64,000 nt of DNA from positions 573,001 through 637,000 of the forward strand of contig NZ_CP058648.1 in the NCBI RefSeq assembly GCF_018141405.1, given 5' to 3'. This document shows, in pieces, positions 38,330 to 47,351 of this stretch. The stretch comes from Serpentinicella alkaliphila. Its GTDB lineage: Bacteria; Bacillota; Clostridia; Peptostreptococcales; Natronincolaceae. Below the pieces are notes generated by a model, which ran no database searches, was not told the origin of the DNA, and saw only the letters and a program-made list of their open reading frames with translations. Both the position numbers and the translations under genes were made by a program. Every line of letters begins with the position of its first letter. Positions within the stretch are counted from its first letter, which is position 1.

Positions 38330-39880
38330 AAACATAGGGGAAGTCATTATACATTTTCCTTTCTAGATTATTTTCTATATAATCTTTATAGGCGCTGTGG
38401 ATTAGTTTGTTCACCTACGGCAGCTGTCCCTATACAGCCGACTGTTTCTTTTGAGGCTATAACCACAGCTCTATGTTCATTTGTTAATTAGTTAGATAAC
38501 GCTTTGACGTTTTATATATAGCAAGGATACATTTAACATAGGGTTTGTAGAAACATAGCGTACTATATTTAAGGAGTTGATTACTATGTTATTTGTGGGC
38601 ATTGATGTTGCCAAAGCTAAACACGATTGCTGTATCTTAGACTCTGATGGTGTTATTCATACTAATTCTTTACGTATTTCTAATTCTAAGGAAGGTTTTG
38701 ATACCCTATATTCTTCTATCCTTTCTGCTCTTGGCCCAAGAGTATTAACAACGTAAAAATAGGACTTGAATCAACAGGTCATTACAAAGACAAATATCAC
38801 AAATTATCTGTATTCCAAAGGCTTTCAGGTCACCATCCTAAATCCATTGGCTACTAATCTTTTCCGTAAGGCTCAAACCCTTAGGAAAACTAAAACAGAT
38901 AAGACCGACGCTAAGGTCATTGCAACTATGCTCTTTACTGATGAATCTAAATCCTATTCACCAGTATCATATCAGATTCAGGAGCTAAAGTCACTAACAA
39001 GACACCGTCATAGAATGGTTAGTTACCGTTCTAGACTTAAACTTTCAGTTAGTCGCTTAATAGATATCATTTTTCCTGAATTGCCAAGCTTATTTTGGTC
39101 TATACACCAAAGTTCGGCTATGCATTATTAATTGAATTACCAACCCCCGATAGTATTTACAACTGCAATCTGACAAAGTTGACAAACCTAATAAGAACGA
39201 CCTCTAAAGGTAAATATAGCAAAGAGAAAGCAATTGCTTTAAAAGAGCTTGCTATCAAATCTATTGGGTCAAGCAATCGCTCTCTGACCTTCGAATTACA
39301 ACAAACTATTCGCCTCATACAATCTGTACAAACAGAAATAGATGCATTAGATAATCAAATTAAATTAGTCGTACAAGAACTCAATACCCCACTCATTACT
39401 ATTCCTGGCATTGGATATACTCTATTTGCCATTATATTAGCCGAAATTGGTCATATTGATCGTTTCTCCAACTTGACTAAACTTCTTGCATTTGCAGGTA
39501 TGGATCCTTCTACTTACCAATCTGGGACTTACAATGCATCTAAAACTCCAATGGTTAAGAGAGGCTCTACATACCTTAGGTGGGCTATTATGCAAGCATC
39601 TAGACTTGTTGCTATGCGCGATAAAGTCTTTAGTGATTATATGGTCAAAAAGCGTTCTGAAGGCAAACACTTCAATGTTGCCAGATGCCATGTCGGTAAA
39701 AAGTTAATTAGGGTAATTTACTACCTCCTAAAAAACAATACTGCATTTGTTCCACAAGTCTAATTTAATCTATTTTTTTCAGAGCAACTGAGTTGCTCTG
39801 TTTGTCATGCATTTTTTTGTAATAGATGTCTTTAAAATTATTTTCTTCATGACTTCTTTAAATACGAAATTTTTCTTGAC
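38330..39880 (+). mobile_element. IS110-family insertion sequence inside the ABC exporter operon
   Basis: The element lies in the gap between the ATPase start (38309) and the permease end (39914). Outer boundaries are approximate because IS110 elements lack inverted repeats and target duplications. The 38390-38585 stretch upstream of the transposase holds GCAGCTGTCCC, GGGACAGCTGC-like folding potential and no gene; in active IS110 elements this end encodes the target-choosing bridge RNA. A hairpin AGAGCAAC-TGA-GTTGCTCT (39781-39799) follows the transposase. Confidence 0.8.
38586..39763 (+). pseudogene. IS110-family transposase with frameshifts
   Basis: It starts MLFVGIDVAKAKHDC with AAGGAG upstream. 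Frame changes occur near 38745 (after ALGPR), near 38785 (after ESTGHY) and near 39105. Domain pieces are clear: the DEDD N-terminal domain has GIDVAK, ESTGHY and KTDKTDAKVIA. The C-terminal domain has LITIPGIGYTLFAIILAEIG, LLAFAGMDPSTYQSG and VKRGSTYLRWAIMQAS with the serine. Rebuilding gives about 390 residues. The element is dead in this sequence. Confidence 0.9.
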
Positions 39881-39913
39881 TTCATATAGTTAGTCTCAAT
39901 CTAATTTAAGTTA

Positions 39914-41119
39914 TTACTCATATCTAAGGGCATCAATTGGATCTAATTTTGATGCTTTATTTGCAGGATAAACACCAAATATTACTCCTACCATTATAGA
40001 AAAAATAAATGCATATGCTATTGATTTAACTGAAATAACCAAGGATAAACCAAATATATTTACAATACCTAAGCTAATCAATAGGCCTAAAATAAGTCCA
40101 ATTGCTCCTCCTAAAAAGGATAGTATTACGGCCTCTACCAAAAATTGTAGTAGTATAACTCCCCGTCTTGCACCTAGAGCCTTTCTTATGCCTATTTCCC
40201 TCGTTCTTTCAGTTACAGACACTAACATAATATTCATTATTCCTATTCCACCGACGAATAAGGATATAGCAGCTATTCCACCAATAATACTAGTTAAAAG
40301 AGTAATTACGGTAGATACTTGACTGAATTCATTTTCCCTAGTAAAGATTCTATACATGGCTCTTTCTTTATTTCTACGTTCAAGTAAATTTAATATTCGG
40401 TCACCAATGTAACCTAAATCTAAGCCCTCTACAGCCTGTATCATAAATCGTGGATATCTATCATTTACATAGTGTCTTGCAGCTAAGGTTAAAGGCATAA
40501 AGCCGTAAGAATAATCCCCTTGTGCCATATTAATAAGTGCTGAGTCCGACATTTTATCTACACCTATAATCATCATTTCCGTTGTATATGCTGAACTTGT
40601 TAGAGTTACTATTTCACCTATACACTCTGTAGTACCAAACAAATTTCTAGCCGTTCTCTCATCAATAATAATAACATTTCTTCTACCAACTAAATCCTGG
40701 TCTGTCAGAAACCTTCCACTTATAAGATCCATGGTTTCTACTTGATCGTATTTATCATTAACACCCATTATATCTATTCTAATTTCTTTATCCTTATATT
40801 TTAATGTCATCCACCTTCTTAATTCCGGAGATATGGCTACTATTTCATGTTGTAGATTTATAGCTTCTATGTCTTCAGCACTAAAATAGTCTCTATAGGT
40901 TACAGGCCTATCCGCGTTAAATCTTAGATTCATATTTAGTTTTCCCTTACCATATTTATCGAAGGCATTTGTCATATCCGCCTGAGCTGCGTTACCAAGA
41001 GTAGTAATTACAACTACAGATAATATACCAATTATTAAACCAAGCATAGTTAAACTGGAACGTAATTTATTTGACCAAATACTTGATATGGCAATTATGA
41101 AAGTTTCAAATAATATCAT
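39914..41119 (-). CDS. MacB-like ABC transporter permease 2
   Basis: 401 residues: an N-terminal membrane segment (LRSSLTMLGLIIGILSVVVI), a large extracytoplasmic MacB-type domain (residues about 45-270), and three C-terminal membrane segments around IGIMNIMLVSVTERTREIGIRKALGARR, the FtsX-type signature. It ends YPANKASKLDPIDALRYE. It is about 33 bp after the sister permease gene and was probably co-transcribed with it. The pair would form a heterodimer served by the ATPase on the other side of the IS110 element. Confidence 0.92.
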   Translation of the reverse strand: MILFETFIIAISSIWSNKLRSSLTMLGLIIGILSVVVITTLGNAAQADMTNAFDKYGKGKLNMNLRFNADRPVTYRDYFSAEDIEAINLQHEIVAISPELRRWMTLKYKDKEIRIDIMGVNDKYDQVETMDLISGRFLTDQDLVGRRNVIIIDERTARNLFGTTECIGEIVTLTSSAYTTEMMIIGVDKMSDSALINMAQGDYSYGFMPLTLAARHYVNDRYPRFMIQAVEGLDLGYIGDRILNLLERRNKERAMYRIFTRENEFSQVSTVITLLTSIIGGIAAISLFVGGIGIMNIMLVSVTERTREIGIRKALGARRGVILLQFLVEAVILSFLGGAIGLILGLLISLGIVNIFGLSLVISVKSIAYAFIFSIMVGVIFGVYPANKASKLDPIDALRYE

Positions 41120-41152
41120 AGCTACGCCCCCATAATCAAATTATTTCGTTTA

Positions 41153-42358
41153 CTATTCGTATCTAAGGGCTTCAATGGGATCTAATTTTGAAGCACGATT
41201 AGCAGGATAAACTCCAAATATAATTCCAATGCCAATAGCAACAAAAGATGCAATAAGGACTTCCTTTAGCTGAATAAGTGGTGGAAGATTTAAAAATGAA
41301 GAAATAATAAAACCAATAATATATCCAATTATAATTCCAATAATGCCTCCTAAAAGTGATATAATTGCAGATTCTGTAAGGAATTGAAGAAGTATAGTAC
41401 TTCTTTTTGCACCTATTGCCTTTTTAATTCCGATCTCCCTTATTCTCTCAGAAACTGCAACTAGCATTATATTCATAATTCCAATTCCTCCAACCAGCAA
41501 TGCAATAGCAGCTATAGCCCCTAGTACTCTTGTTACGGTTCCCAGAACTTTATTAACAGTCTGTAGCATTTGCTCCATATTAAAGGCCGTATATTTGTCT
41601 TTATTGTTATGAAGCCTTTCCAATAGCTTAATTGCTTGTTCCGATATTTGCTCCATATTATCCTTATTTGTAACCTTAATATTTACTCCGTAATAATCCG
41701 TTAAATTATATATACGCATAATAGTGGAAATAGGAACATATATTTGGGCTCTGCCATTATTCATAGCACCACTGAACATATTGTCTTCATACTTACTTAC
41801 TCCGACTATAACTAACTCTATTTGACCCCTAAAGGTATTCATAGTAACCTGCTCCCCAATAACATCTATTGTCCCAAACAATTCTCTTGCTTCTCTTTCT
41901 GAGATAACTATGTTATTAGTTCTACGGGCTACATCATCATCAGTAATAAACCTTCCCTTTAATAACTCTACATTTGTAATAATCTGGCTATCTTCATTTG
42001 CTCCAACTAGAATTACACTTATCCTATTACCCTTTACACTTAAGGCAGAATTCTCCTCTAATATAGGTGTTATTGCCTCTATACCCTCAAGTTTTCTAAG
42101 TGCCTCAATATCCCTGTCCGTAAGGAAGTCCCTTCGAGTAATCTCTGATTGCTTGGCCCAATTCATATATATCATTAAACGATTTGTACCGAATTGTTCC
42201 ATACTTTTTTGTATTTGATACTTACCACCATTTCCAATGGCTGATATAGCCACAACTGCTGCAATACCAATAATAATACCTAACATTGTTAAAAAGGAGC
42301 GCATTTTATTAGCACCTATTGAAGATAAGGCTAATCTTACATTTTCCATAATATTCAT
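41153..42358 (-). CDS. MacB-like ABC transporter permease 1
   Basis: 401 residues, the same length as permease 2 and the same architecture: an N-terminal membrane segment (MRSFLTMLGIIIGIAAVVAI), MacB periplasmic domain, FtsX signature IGIMNIMLVAVSERIREIGIKKAIGAKR and final YPANRASKLDPIEALRYE. It follows the membrane fusion gene by about 20 bp. Efflux of a peptide or macrolide-like substrate is the usual role of the family; the substrate here is unknown. Confidence 0.92.
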   Translation of the reverse strand: MNIMENVRLALSSIGANKMRSFLTMLGIIIGIAAVVAISAIGNGGKYQIQKSMEQFGTNRLMIYMNWAKQSEITRRDFLTDRDIEALRKLEGIEAITPILEENSALSVKGNRISVILVGANEDSQIITNVELLKGRFITDDDVARRTNNIVISEREARELFGTIDVIGEQVTMNTFRGQIELVIVGVSKYEDNMFSGAMNNGRAQIYVPISTIMRIYNLTDYYGVNIKVTNKDNMEQISEQAIKLLERLHNNKDKYTAFNMEQMLQTVNKVLGTVTRVLGAIAAIALLVGGIGIMNIMLVAVSERIREIGIKKAIGAKRSTILLQFLTESAIISLLGGIIGIIIGYIIGFIISSFLNLPPLIQLKEVLIASFVAIGIGIIFGVYPANRASKLDPIEALRYE

Positions 42359-42377
42359 AGGTCCCCTCCCCTATAAG

Positions 42378-43637
42378 TTAGTCCCTAAGATTAACATTGA
42401 CTTTAATATCTTCTTTCAAATTAGAGGATGGATTCAAGACAACAGTGTCACCCTTATTAATTCCAGAAATTATTTCTATCTCGAAGTCTGATTCTATTCC
42501 TGTCTGAACTTCAACTCTCTTCAGTATATTATCTGGAGTAACAATCCATACAATCTTTGCTCCGTTTTGTTCTGAAACAATTGTGTCAAATGGCACTATT
42601 ATAACATTTTCTTTTTGCTCACTAACAATTCTCGTTCTAACACTAAACCCAGGCTTAACCCCTTCATGAGTTCCATCTACCTTAATAGTTACTGGAACTA
42701 CGGTCTCGTTAACTTGTCCAGAGGCTATTCTTGTAGCTACTGGAGCTATTTTTTCAACTTCACCAAAAAGGGTTCCGTCCCCTATGGCATCTGAATTTAT
42801 TTCAACAAGTTGTCCAACTTTCACTTTTGATATATCATATTCACTTACATTAATCTCTATTTTTAGTTCACTTAAATCGGAGATTATAAAGCTAGGGTTT
42901 GTAGGAGAAACGGTCATCCCTCTCTCTAAATTAACTTTAGTCACTATACCATTTATAGGACTAGTAATCAGTGTACCTGCCCTTTGTTGCTCCTTTTCTA
43001 GTTCTTTAATTTCTAATTTTGTTACATCAATCTTTCTTTTCATTTTTTCTATATCTATTGATAATCCGTCTCTAAAAACGTTAAAATCTAAATATTCTCT
43101 TTCTGCATTTTCTAAGGCCTCAATACTTTTGTTAAGCTCAATTTTAGAAATTGCCCCTGCCTCATATAGGGCCTTACTTCTCTCAGCAGTTTCCTTAGCT
43201 TCTGTTTTTGCACGAGATAAATTTATTCTAGTTCTTTCCCTAGTATTCTCTAGCTTTTCTAGATCTAACTTTTCCATAGCTAGCTGACTTTCTTTAATTT
43301 GTTTTCTAACAGAAACATCATTTGGTTCTAAATGTGCTAGCACTTGGCCTTCTACAACCGATTCCCCTTCTTTAACTTCAACGGACAGGACCTTTGCAAC
43401 ACTTTCATGGACTACTAGATGACGATTAACCTCTTCTATAACACCATTAGCAGGAACCCTAACTACAATATCTCCAGTTTCAACTACCTTTGCAGTTACA
43501 GATACAAGTTTTTGATTGTTTTTTGAAGAATATACCATGCCTAAGGAAGCGATTAACACTATAACAATACAAATTGAAGCATAAATAAATTTCTTTTTCT
43601 TATTTCTTTCCATATTGTCTCCCCTTTCAATATGCAA
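42378..43637 (-). CDS. Membrane fusion protein (HlyD/MacA-like periplasmic adaptor)
   Basis: 419 residues. An N-terminal membrane anchor (FIYASICIVIVLIASLGMVYSS) is followed by a lipoyl-like half (VEVKEGESVVEGQVLAHLEP), a coiled-coil hairpin (about residues 105-215, rich in Glu and Lys), the second lipoyl half (LITSPINGIVTKVNLERGMTV) and a beta-barrel domain. It is the first gene of the exporter operon: adaptor, permease 1, permease 2, (IS110), ATPase. GGGGA precedes the likely ATG at 43613; ATG at 43637 is the longer option. Confidence 0.9.
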   Translation of the reverse strand: MHIERGDNMERNKKKKFIYASICIVIVLIASLGMVYSSKNNQKLVSVTAKVVETGDIVVRVPANGVIEEVNRHLVVHESVAKVLSVEVKEGESVVEGQVLAHLEPNDVSVRKQIKESQLAMEKLDLEKLENTRERTRINLSRAKTEAKETAERSKALYEAGAISKIELNKSIEALENAEREYLDFNVFRDGLSIDIEKMKRKIDVTKLEIKELEKEQQRAGTLITSPINGIVTKVNLERGMTVSPTNPSFIISDLSELKIEINVSEYDISKVKVGQLVEINSDAIGDGTLFGEVEKIAPVATRIASGQVNETVVPVTIKVDGTHEGVKPGFSVRTRIVSEQKENVIIVPFDTIVSEQNGAKIVWIVTPDNILKRVEVQTGIESDFEIEIISGINKGDTVVLNPSSNLKEDIKVNVNLRD

Positions 43638-43652
43638 GTGAGTATTTTAATT

Positions 43653-44102
43653 CTACAATTCCTTCCACATTATAAATGCATCTTCACGATTATCATCATA
43701 ATACTCTTTTCTTATGCCCCCAAGCTTAAACCCTAAATCTTTATATAGGTTTTGGGCTACTATATTAGACTTTCTGACTTCTAAGGTAATATTTTTAATC
43801 TGCTTTTCATAAGCAACTTTTATTATTCGTTCAACTATCTCTCTACCTATACTAAGTCCTCTAAAATGTGGATGTACCGCAATATTTGTTATATGAAACT
43901 CATCTAACACCTGCCAAGCCCCACCGTATCCCAATATTTTATCGTCCTGTTCTGCAGCAAAATATATTGCTAGCTTATTTTCACGAAGCTCCTGATTAAA
44001 GGCATGAAAAGTCCAAGGTATTGCAAAGCAAAGTTTTTCAATCTCTACAACCTGCTCTATATCATCTAAGACCATAGGCCTTATATTTACTCTATCCTTC
44101 AC
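43653..44102 (-). CDS. rimI: Ribosomal-protein-S18-alanine N-acetyltransferase RimI-like
   Basis: 149 residues, a GNAT acetyltransferase. The acetyl-CoA motif is VHPHFRGLSIGREIVERII, preceded by the beta-strand ITNIAV and followed by ITLEVRKSNIVAQNLYKDLGF, as in RimI. It overlaps tsaB by 11 bp, the normal tsaE-tsaB-rimI cluster. The substrate (S18 or another protein) is inferred from the cluster, since RimI-type paralogues are many. Confidence 0.9.
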   Translation of the reverse strand: MKDRVNIRPMVLDDIEQVVEIEKLCFAIPWTFHAFNQELRENKLAIYFAAEQDDKILGYGGAWQVLDEFHITNIAVHPHFRGLSIGREIVERIIKVAYEKQIKNITLEVRKSNIVAQNLYKDLGFKLGGIRKEYYDDNREDAFIMWKEL

Positions 44103-44805
44103 AGCTCATCATCCTCGCTTCATATTGTACTTCTGCCTGTGATTTTCTCATATATATCGGAAGTATTTCGTGAGCTTTATTAAATAATCCATGTTCGTAT
44201 TTTTTTCTTACTAATTCAAGTATAGCCCCTGCTCTTGGAAACATTAAATTTGAAGTAGCAAAGGAGCTTATTTCCGGTATATTGTCATCTATTATAGGTT
44301 TAAACTTTTCTACTCCATCACCTAAAAAGATTACTTGTCTATTCATATCCTTAAGAATGTTTATTAAGTCATTAATCTCAAGGACATCCGCTTCCCGCGA
44401 GGTCTGTAATTCATTATCCTTCCAGCTATATATAGCACTATAAACCGATTCACGTTGGGCATCAATAATTGGACAAATTAATCCACCAAAGTATGGCACA
44501 TTATATGCTAAGCCTTCTAATGTAGATATGCCTACTACAGGTTTATCTAAGGCCTGAGCCATTACTTTTGTTGTAGTTATACCTATTCTTAATCCAGTAA
44601 AGGAACCTGGACCTAAGGATACCCCAAATACATCAATATCCTTTGCTTTTAAATCACAGCTCTTTAGCATTTCGTCAACCATTGGTAATAGTTTTTGAGA
44701 ATGGGTTTTTTTATGGTTAATTGTATATTCGGCTATAAGTTTTTGTTCATCACCTATTGCAACAGATGCAACTATAGAAGATGTATCTATTGTTAAAATG
44801 TTCAT
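44092..44805 (-). CDS. tsaB: tRNA threonylcarbamoyladenosine biosynthesis protein TsaB
   Basis: 237 residues, a TsaD-like ASKHA domain without a full active site. ILTIDTSSIVASVAI and FGVSLGPGSFTGLRIGITTTKVMAQAL are family signatures. It dimerises with TsaD for t6A37 formation. It overlaps tsaE by the ATGA at 44802-44805 and rimI at its end, so the three are translationally coupled. Confidence 0.95.
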   Translation of the reverse strand: MNILTIDTSSIVASVAIGDEQKLIAEYTINHKKTHSQKLLPMVDEMLKSCDLKAKDIDVFGVSLGPGSFTGLRIGITTTKVMAQALDKPVVGISTLEGLAYNVPYFGGLICPIIDAQRESVYSAIYSWKDNELQTSREADVLEINDLINILKDMNRQVIFLGDGVEKFKPIIDDNIPEISSFATSNLMFPRAGAILELVRKKYEHGLFNKAHEILPIYMRKSQAEVQYEARMMSCEG

Positions 44806-45260
44806 TCAGCTAACATCTCCTCTGCTAGATTTTTATAATAATCATTGGTATATTCCAAATGGATTTTTCTTTTGTCTTCCTCAACATGGGTTAACTCTAT
44901 CCACAAATAATTTTTTGGTAAAACATTCTTTATTAAATGAGCCCACTCAATAACACATACACCTTGTCCATATACATATTCATCAAAGCCTATGTCATAC
45001 ATTTCACTTGCATCTGATATGCGATATACATCAAAGTGATATAGGGGTAATCGTCCTTCATATTCCTGGACAATAGTAAATGTTGGGCTAGTTACATAAT
45101 CATTAACCTCCATACCCTTTGCTAGGCTTTGAGTAAAGGTTGTTTTACCCGCGCCTAAGTCTCCTATCAAGCAAATAACATCACCAGATTTAACTAATTT
45201 ACCTAATTTATATGCTAATTTTTGTGTCTCTTCTAAATTATTTATATTTTTTGATAACAT
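44802..45260 (-). CDS. tsaE: tRNA threonylcarbamoyladenosine biosynthesis ATPase TsaE
   Basis: 152 residues, a P-loop ATPase with Walker A CLIGDLGAGKTTFTQSLAKG near residues 30-49 and the conserved TSPTFTIVQEY. It regulates or resets the TsaBD complex. The first gene of the tsaE-tsaB-rimI cluster, it starts at 45260, with AAGGTGA upstream. Confidence 0.96.
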   Translation of the reverse strand: MLSKNINNLEETQKLAYKLGKLVKSGDVICLIGDLGAGKTTFTQSLAKGMEVNDYVTSPTFTIVQEYEGRLPLYHFDVYRISDASEMYDIGFDEYVYGQGVCVIEWAHLIKNVLPKNYLWIELTHVEEDKRKIHLEYTNDYYKNLAEEMLAE

Positions 45261-45420
45261 ATTTCACCTTCTTAAATTACTCTTTTGTTATACCTTCAAT
45301 TATAGTCACTTCTTTATTCTAACACAACTTCAAGGAAAAGACTTTTATTTTTTCCTTCCTAATAGTCATATAATTTCCGATCTTCTGATATCACCTTCGT
45401 ATATACTTTTGTACTATCAA

Positions 45421-45457
45421 AATAAAAATGGTCTTAAACCATCTAAGACCATTAGTA
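45421..45457 (-). terminator. Intrinsic terminator after the 155-residue membrane protein
   Basis: On the minus strand AATGGTCTTA pairs with TAAGACCATT, followed by TTTATTTTG. Confidence 0.8.
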
Positions 45458-45478
45458 TATGTTAGTTTTAAGGATTTA

Positions 45479-45946
45479 TTAAAGATTAAGCCTAGGTTCT
45501 AAATTAAACCTATATTTTCTAACTAATATAATAATTAGTAATAGCTCTAGAAAATAAGGAATAAGGAATATAAATCTTACCCAATTCTTCAAATATATTT
45601 CAATAACTGAGATATCGGTTATTGATAACAATACAAGAGTACTAGTTCCCTTTAAAAGTATTCCTATAGCCATAGCAAATCCAATAGAAATTATAGAATT
45701 CTTTATTCCAATTCTCATTATTAATATTGTGCAAATTACTAGAGTTATATAGTTATAAATAGCTATGATATCAATATTATAATTTACAACTAATATATAC
45801 ATAAACATACTTTGTGCCAATGAAGTAATTAGTGTTTTGCTCCATTTTACATTAATACCTATGAACATCGTCCCTAGAGTGATAGTTAAAAAAGCCTCTG
45901 GAACTAAACAAAGTAGATGGAAATTAAGCGGCATAGGATCTATCAT
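45479..45946 (-). CDS. Membrane protein, unknown
   Basis: 155 residues with about five hydrophobic helices and a short positively charged C-terminus (VRKYRFNLEPRLNL). The arrangement resembles the membrane half of AgrC- or NatK-type sensor kinases, but no kinase domain follows. I do not assign a function. AAAGGGGT lies 7 bp before the ATG and a terminator follows, so it looks like a complete gene. It lies between the t6A genes and an MFS transporter on the same strand. Confidence 0.6.
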   Translation of the reverse strand: MIDPMPLNFHLLCLVPEAFLTITLGTMFIGINVKWSKTLITSLAQSMFMYILVVNYNIDIIAIYNYITLVICTILIMRIGIKNSIISIGFAMAIGILLKGTSTLVLLSITDISVIEIYLKNWVRFIFLIPYFLELLLIIILVRKYRFNLEPRLNL

Positions 45947-46022
45947 AAAATACCCCTTTTCAAATGCAACTATTTTACTATTAGACTAAACTAAACCTAA
46001 AAAAGTTCCATATATTTCCCTT

Positions 46023-47327
46023 TTATTGTAATTTATTATAAATATTTTTGCAATGAGTTTCTTTAACAAATAGGGAAAGTATTAAAGCTACAAAAGCAAA
46101 TCCAAAGCAATAAATAAAGGCCCGTTGGTATATCGTTACAACATCTAATTCAGTGCCCACATATTTATCAAAGGTTTTTCCGAGTATTGGTGGCAGTATA
46201 GCTGCCCCTAAAAATCCCCCGGTGTTTACTACAGAAGTAGCAATACCTGTTATAGATGGATGACTAGTTTCCTTTCCACAGGACCAACACATAACAAAGG
46301 CTGCACAAGAAAATCCTATTAAGAAAAAGATAGGATATAACATAAATACTGGGGGCTTGCCTCCATTTATAAAAACTAAAGCTGCCCAACTGATTGTTGC
46401 TATTCCTGTATATACTATAGTCGGTATCTTTCTTTTTTTAACTGAGTCCGACACTTTTCCTATGACATAGCATCCAATTCCTAATCCTAAAACTGAAACG
46501 CTTGTATAATTCGAAGCAGTTCTAGAAGTCATTTTATAAACGTCCTGTAAATATTTTATACCCCATGTTCCGGTTAGTGCTATATATGCCCCATGTACTC
46601 CTACGAATAAAAAGAATGGAGCCCAAATATGCTTATTCATTAGCACTTGAATTAAGGCTTTAAATAATGGAGGCGTTTCTATCATCTCTACTTTTTTTCG
46701 TTCCTTATCAATTTCTTCAATTTTAGGTAAACCCATTTGTGAAGGTGTATTTCTAACTATAATGTAGCAGAGTATCGCAACAAATAAGGAAACAATCCCT
46801 ATATATATAAAGGTTTCCCTCCAACTTAAATAAAGTACCATAAAGGCCAGGGGTGCCTGGGCTAAAACTCCACCTAAATTTCCCATGAAAGCTGTCAAAC
46901 CTGCCATAGTTGCAAACTCCCGCTCTAAAAACCATTGGGACTGAACCTTTAAAATAGATATAAATATTACAGATACACCAATACCAACGATAAATCTTGA
47001 AACAAAGGCAATAGTAATATTCGGAGACCACCCAAACATAACAGAGCCAATAGCAGCTAAAACCGTACCTATGCTTACGGTTTTTCTAGCACCTATTGAA
47101 TCCGCAAGAATACCCGATGGTATTTGCATAACCATATAGGAATAGAAATACATTGAACCTAAGTTAGCAAAGGTAGTGCTCGACATTTTAAATGTAGTGG
47201 TTAACTGTTCACTTACTACCCCTAAGGCTAATCTATGAAAAAAAACAATTATATAAGCAAGTATTAATACACTCCAAATAGCCCATCTATATTTTAATAG
47301 CTTTCTTGTATTTTGGTCTTTTATCAT
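46023..47327 (-). CDS. Major facilitator superfamily transporter
   Basis: 434 residues with 12 predicted membrane segments. The loop 2-3 motif is GILADSIGARKTVSIG, and the centre carries the usual charged loop (EIDKERKKVEMIET). It resembles the anion:cation symporter/organic-acid branch (hexuronate or phthalate type). The substrate cannot be read from the sequence. It follows tex by 24 bp on the same strand. Confidence 0.88.
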   Translation of the reverse strand: MIKDQNTRKLLKYRWAIWSVLILAYIIVFFHRLALGVVSEQLTTTFKMSSTTFANLGSMYFYSYMVMQIPSGILADSIGARKTVSIGTVLAAIGSVMFGWSPNITIAFVSRFIVGIGVSVIFISILKVQSQWFLEREFATMAGLTAFMGNLGGVLAQAPLAFMVLYLSWRETFIYIGIVSLFVAILCYIIVRNTPSQMGLPKIEEIDKERKKVEMIETPPLFKALIQVLMNKHIWAPFFLFVGVHGAYIALTGTWGIKYLQDVYKMTSRTASNYTSVSVLGLGIGCYVIGKVSDSVKKRKIPTIVYTGIATISWAALVFINGGKPPVFMLYPIFFLIGFSCAAFVMCWSCGKETSHPSITGIATSVVNTGGFLGAAILPPILGKTFDKYVGTELDVVTIYQRAFIYCFGFAFVALILSLFVKETHCKNIYNKLQ

Positions 47328-47351
47328 TTGTACTCCTTACTTAAAAGTAAA

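Noticed and set aside
38310-38414. N-terminal extension of the exporter ATPase
   Set aside because: The added residues have no family match and come from the junction with the IS110 element.
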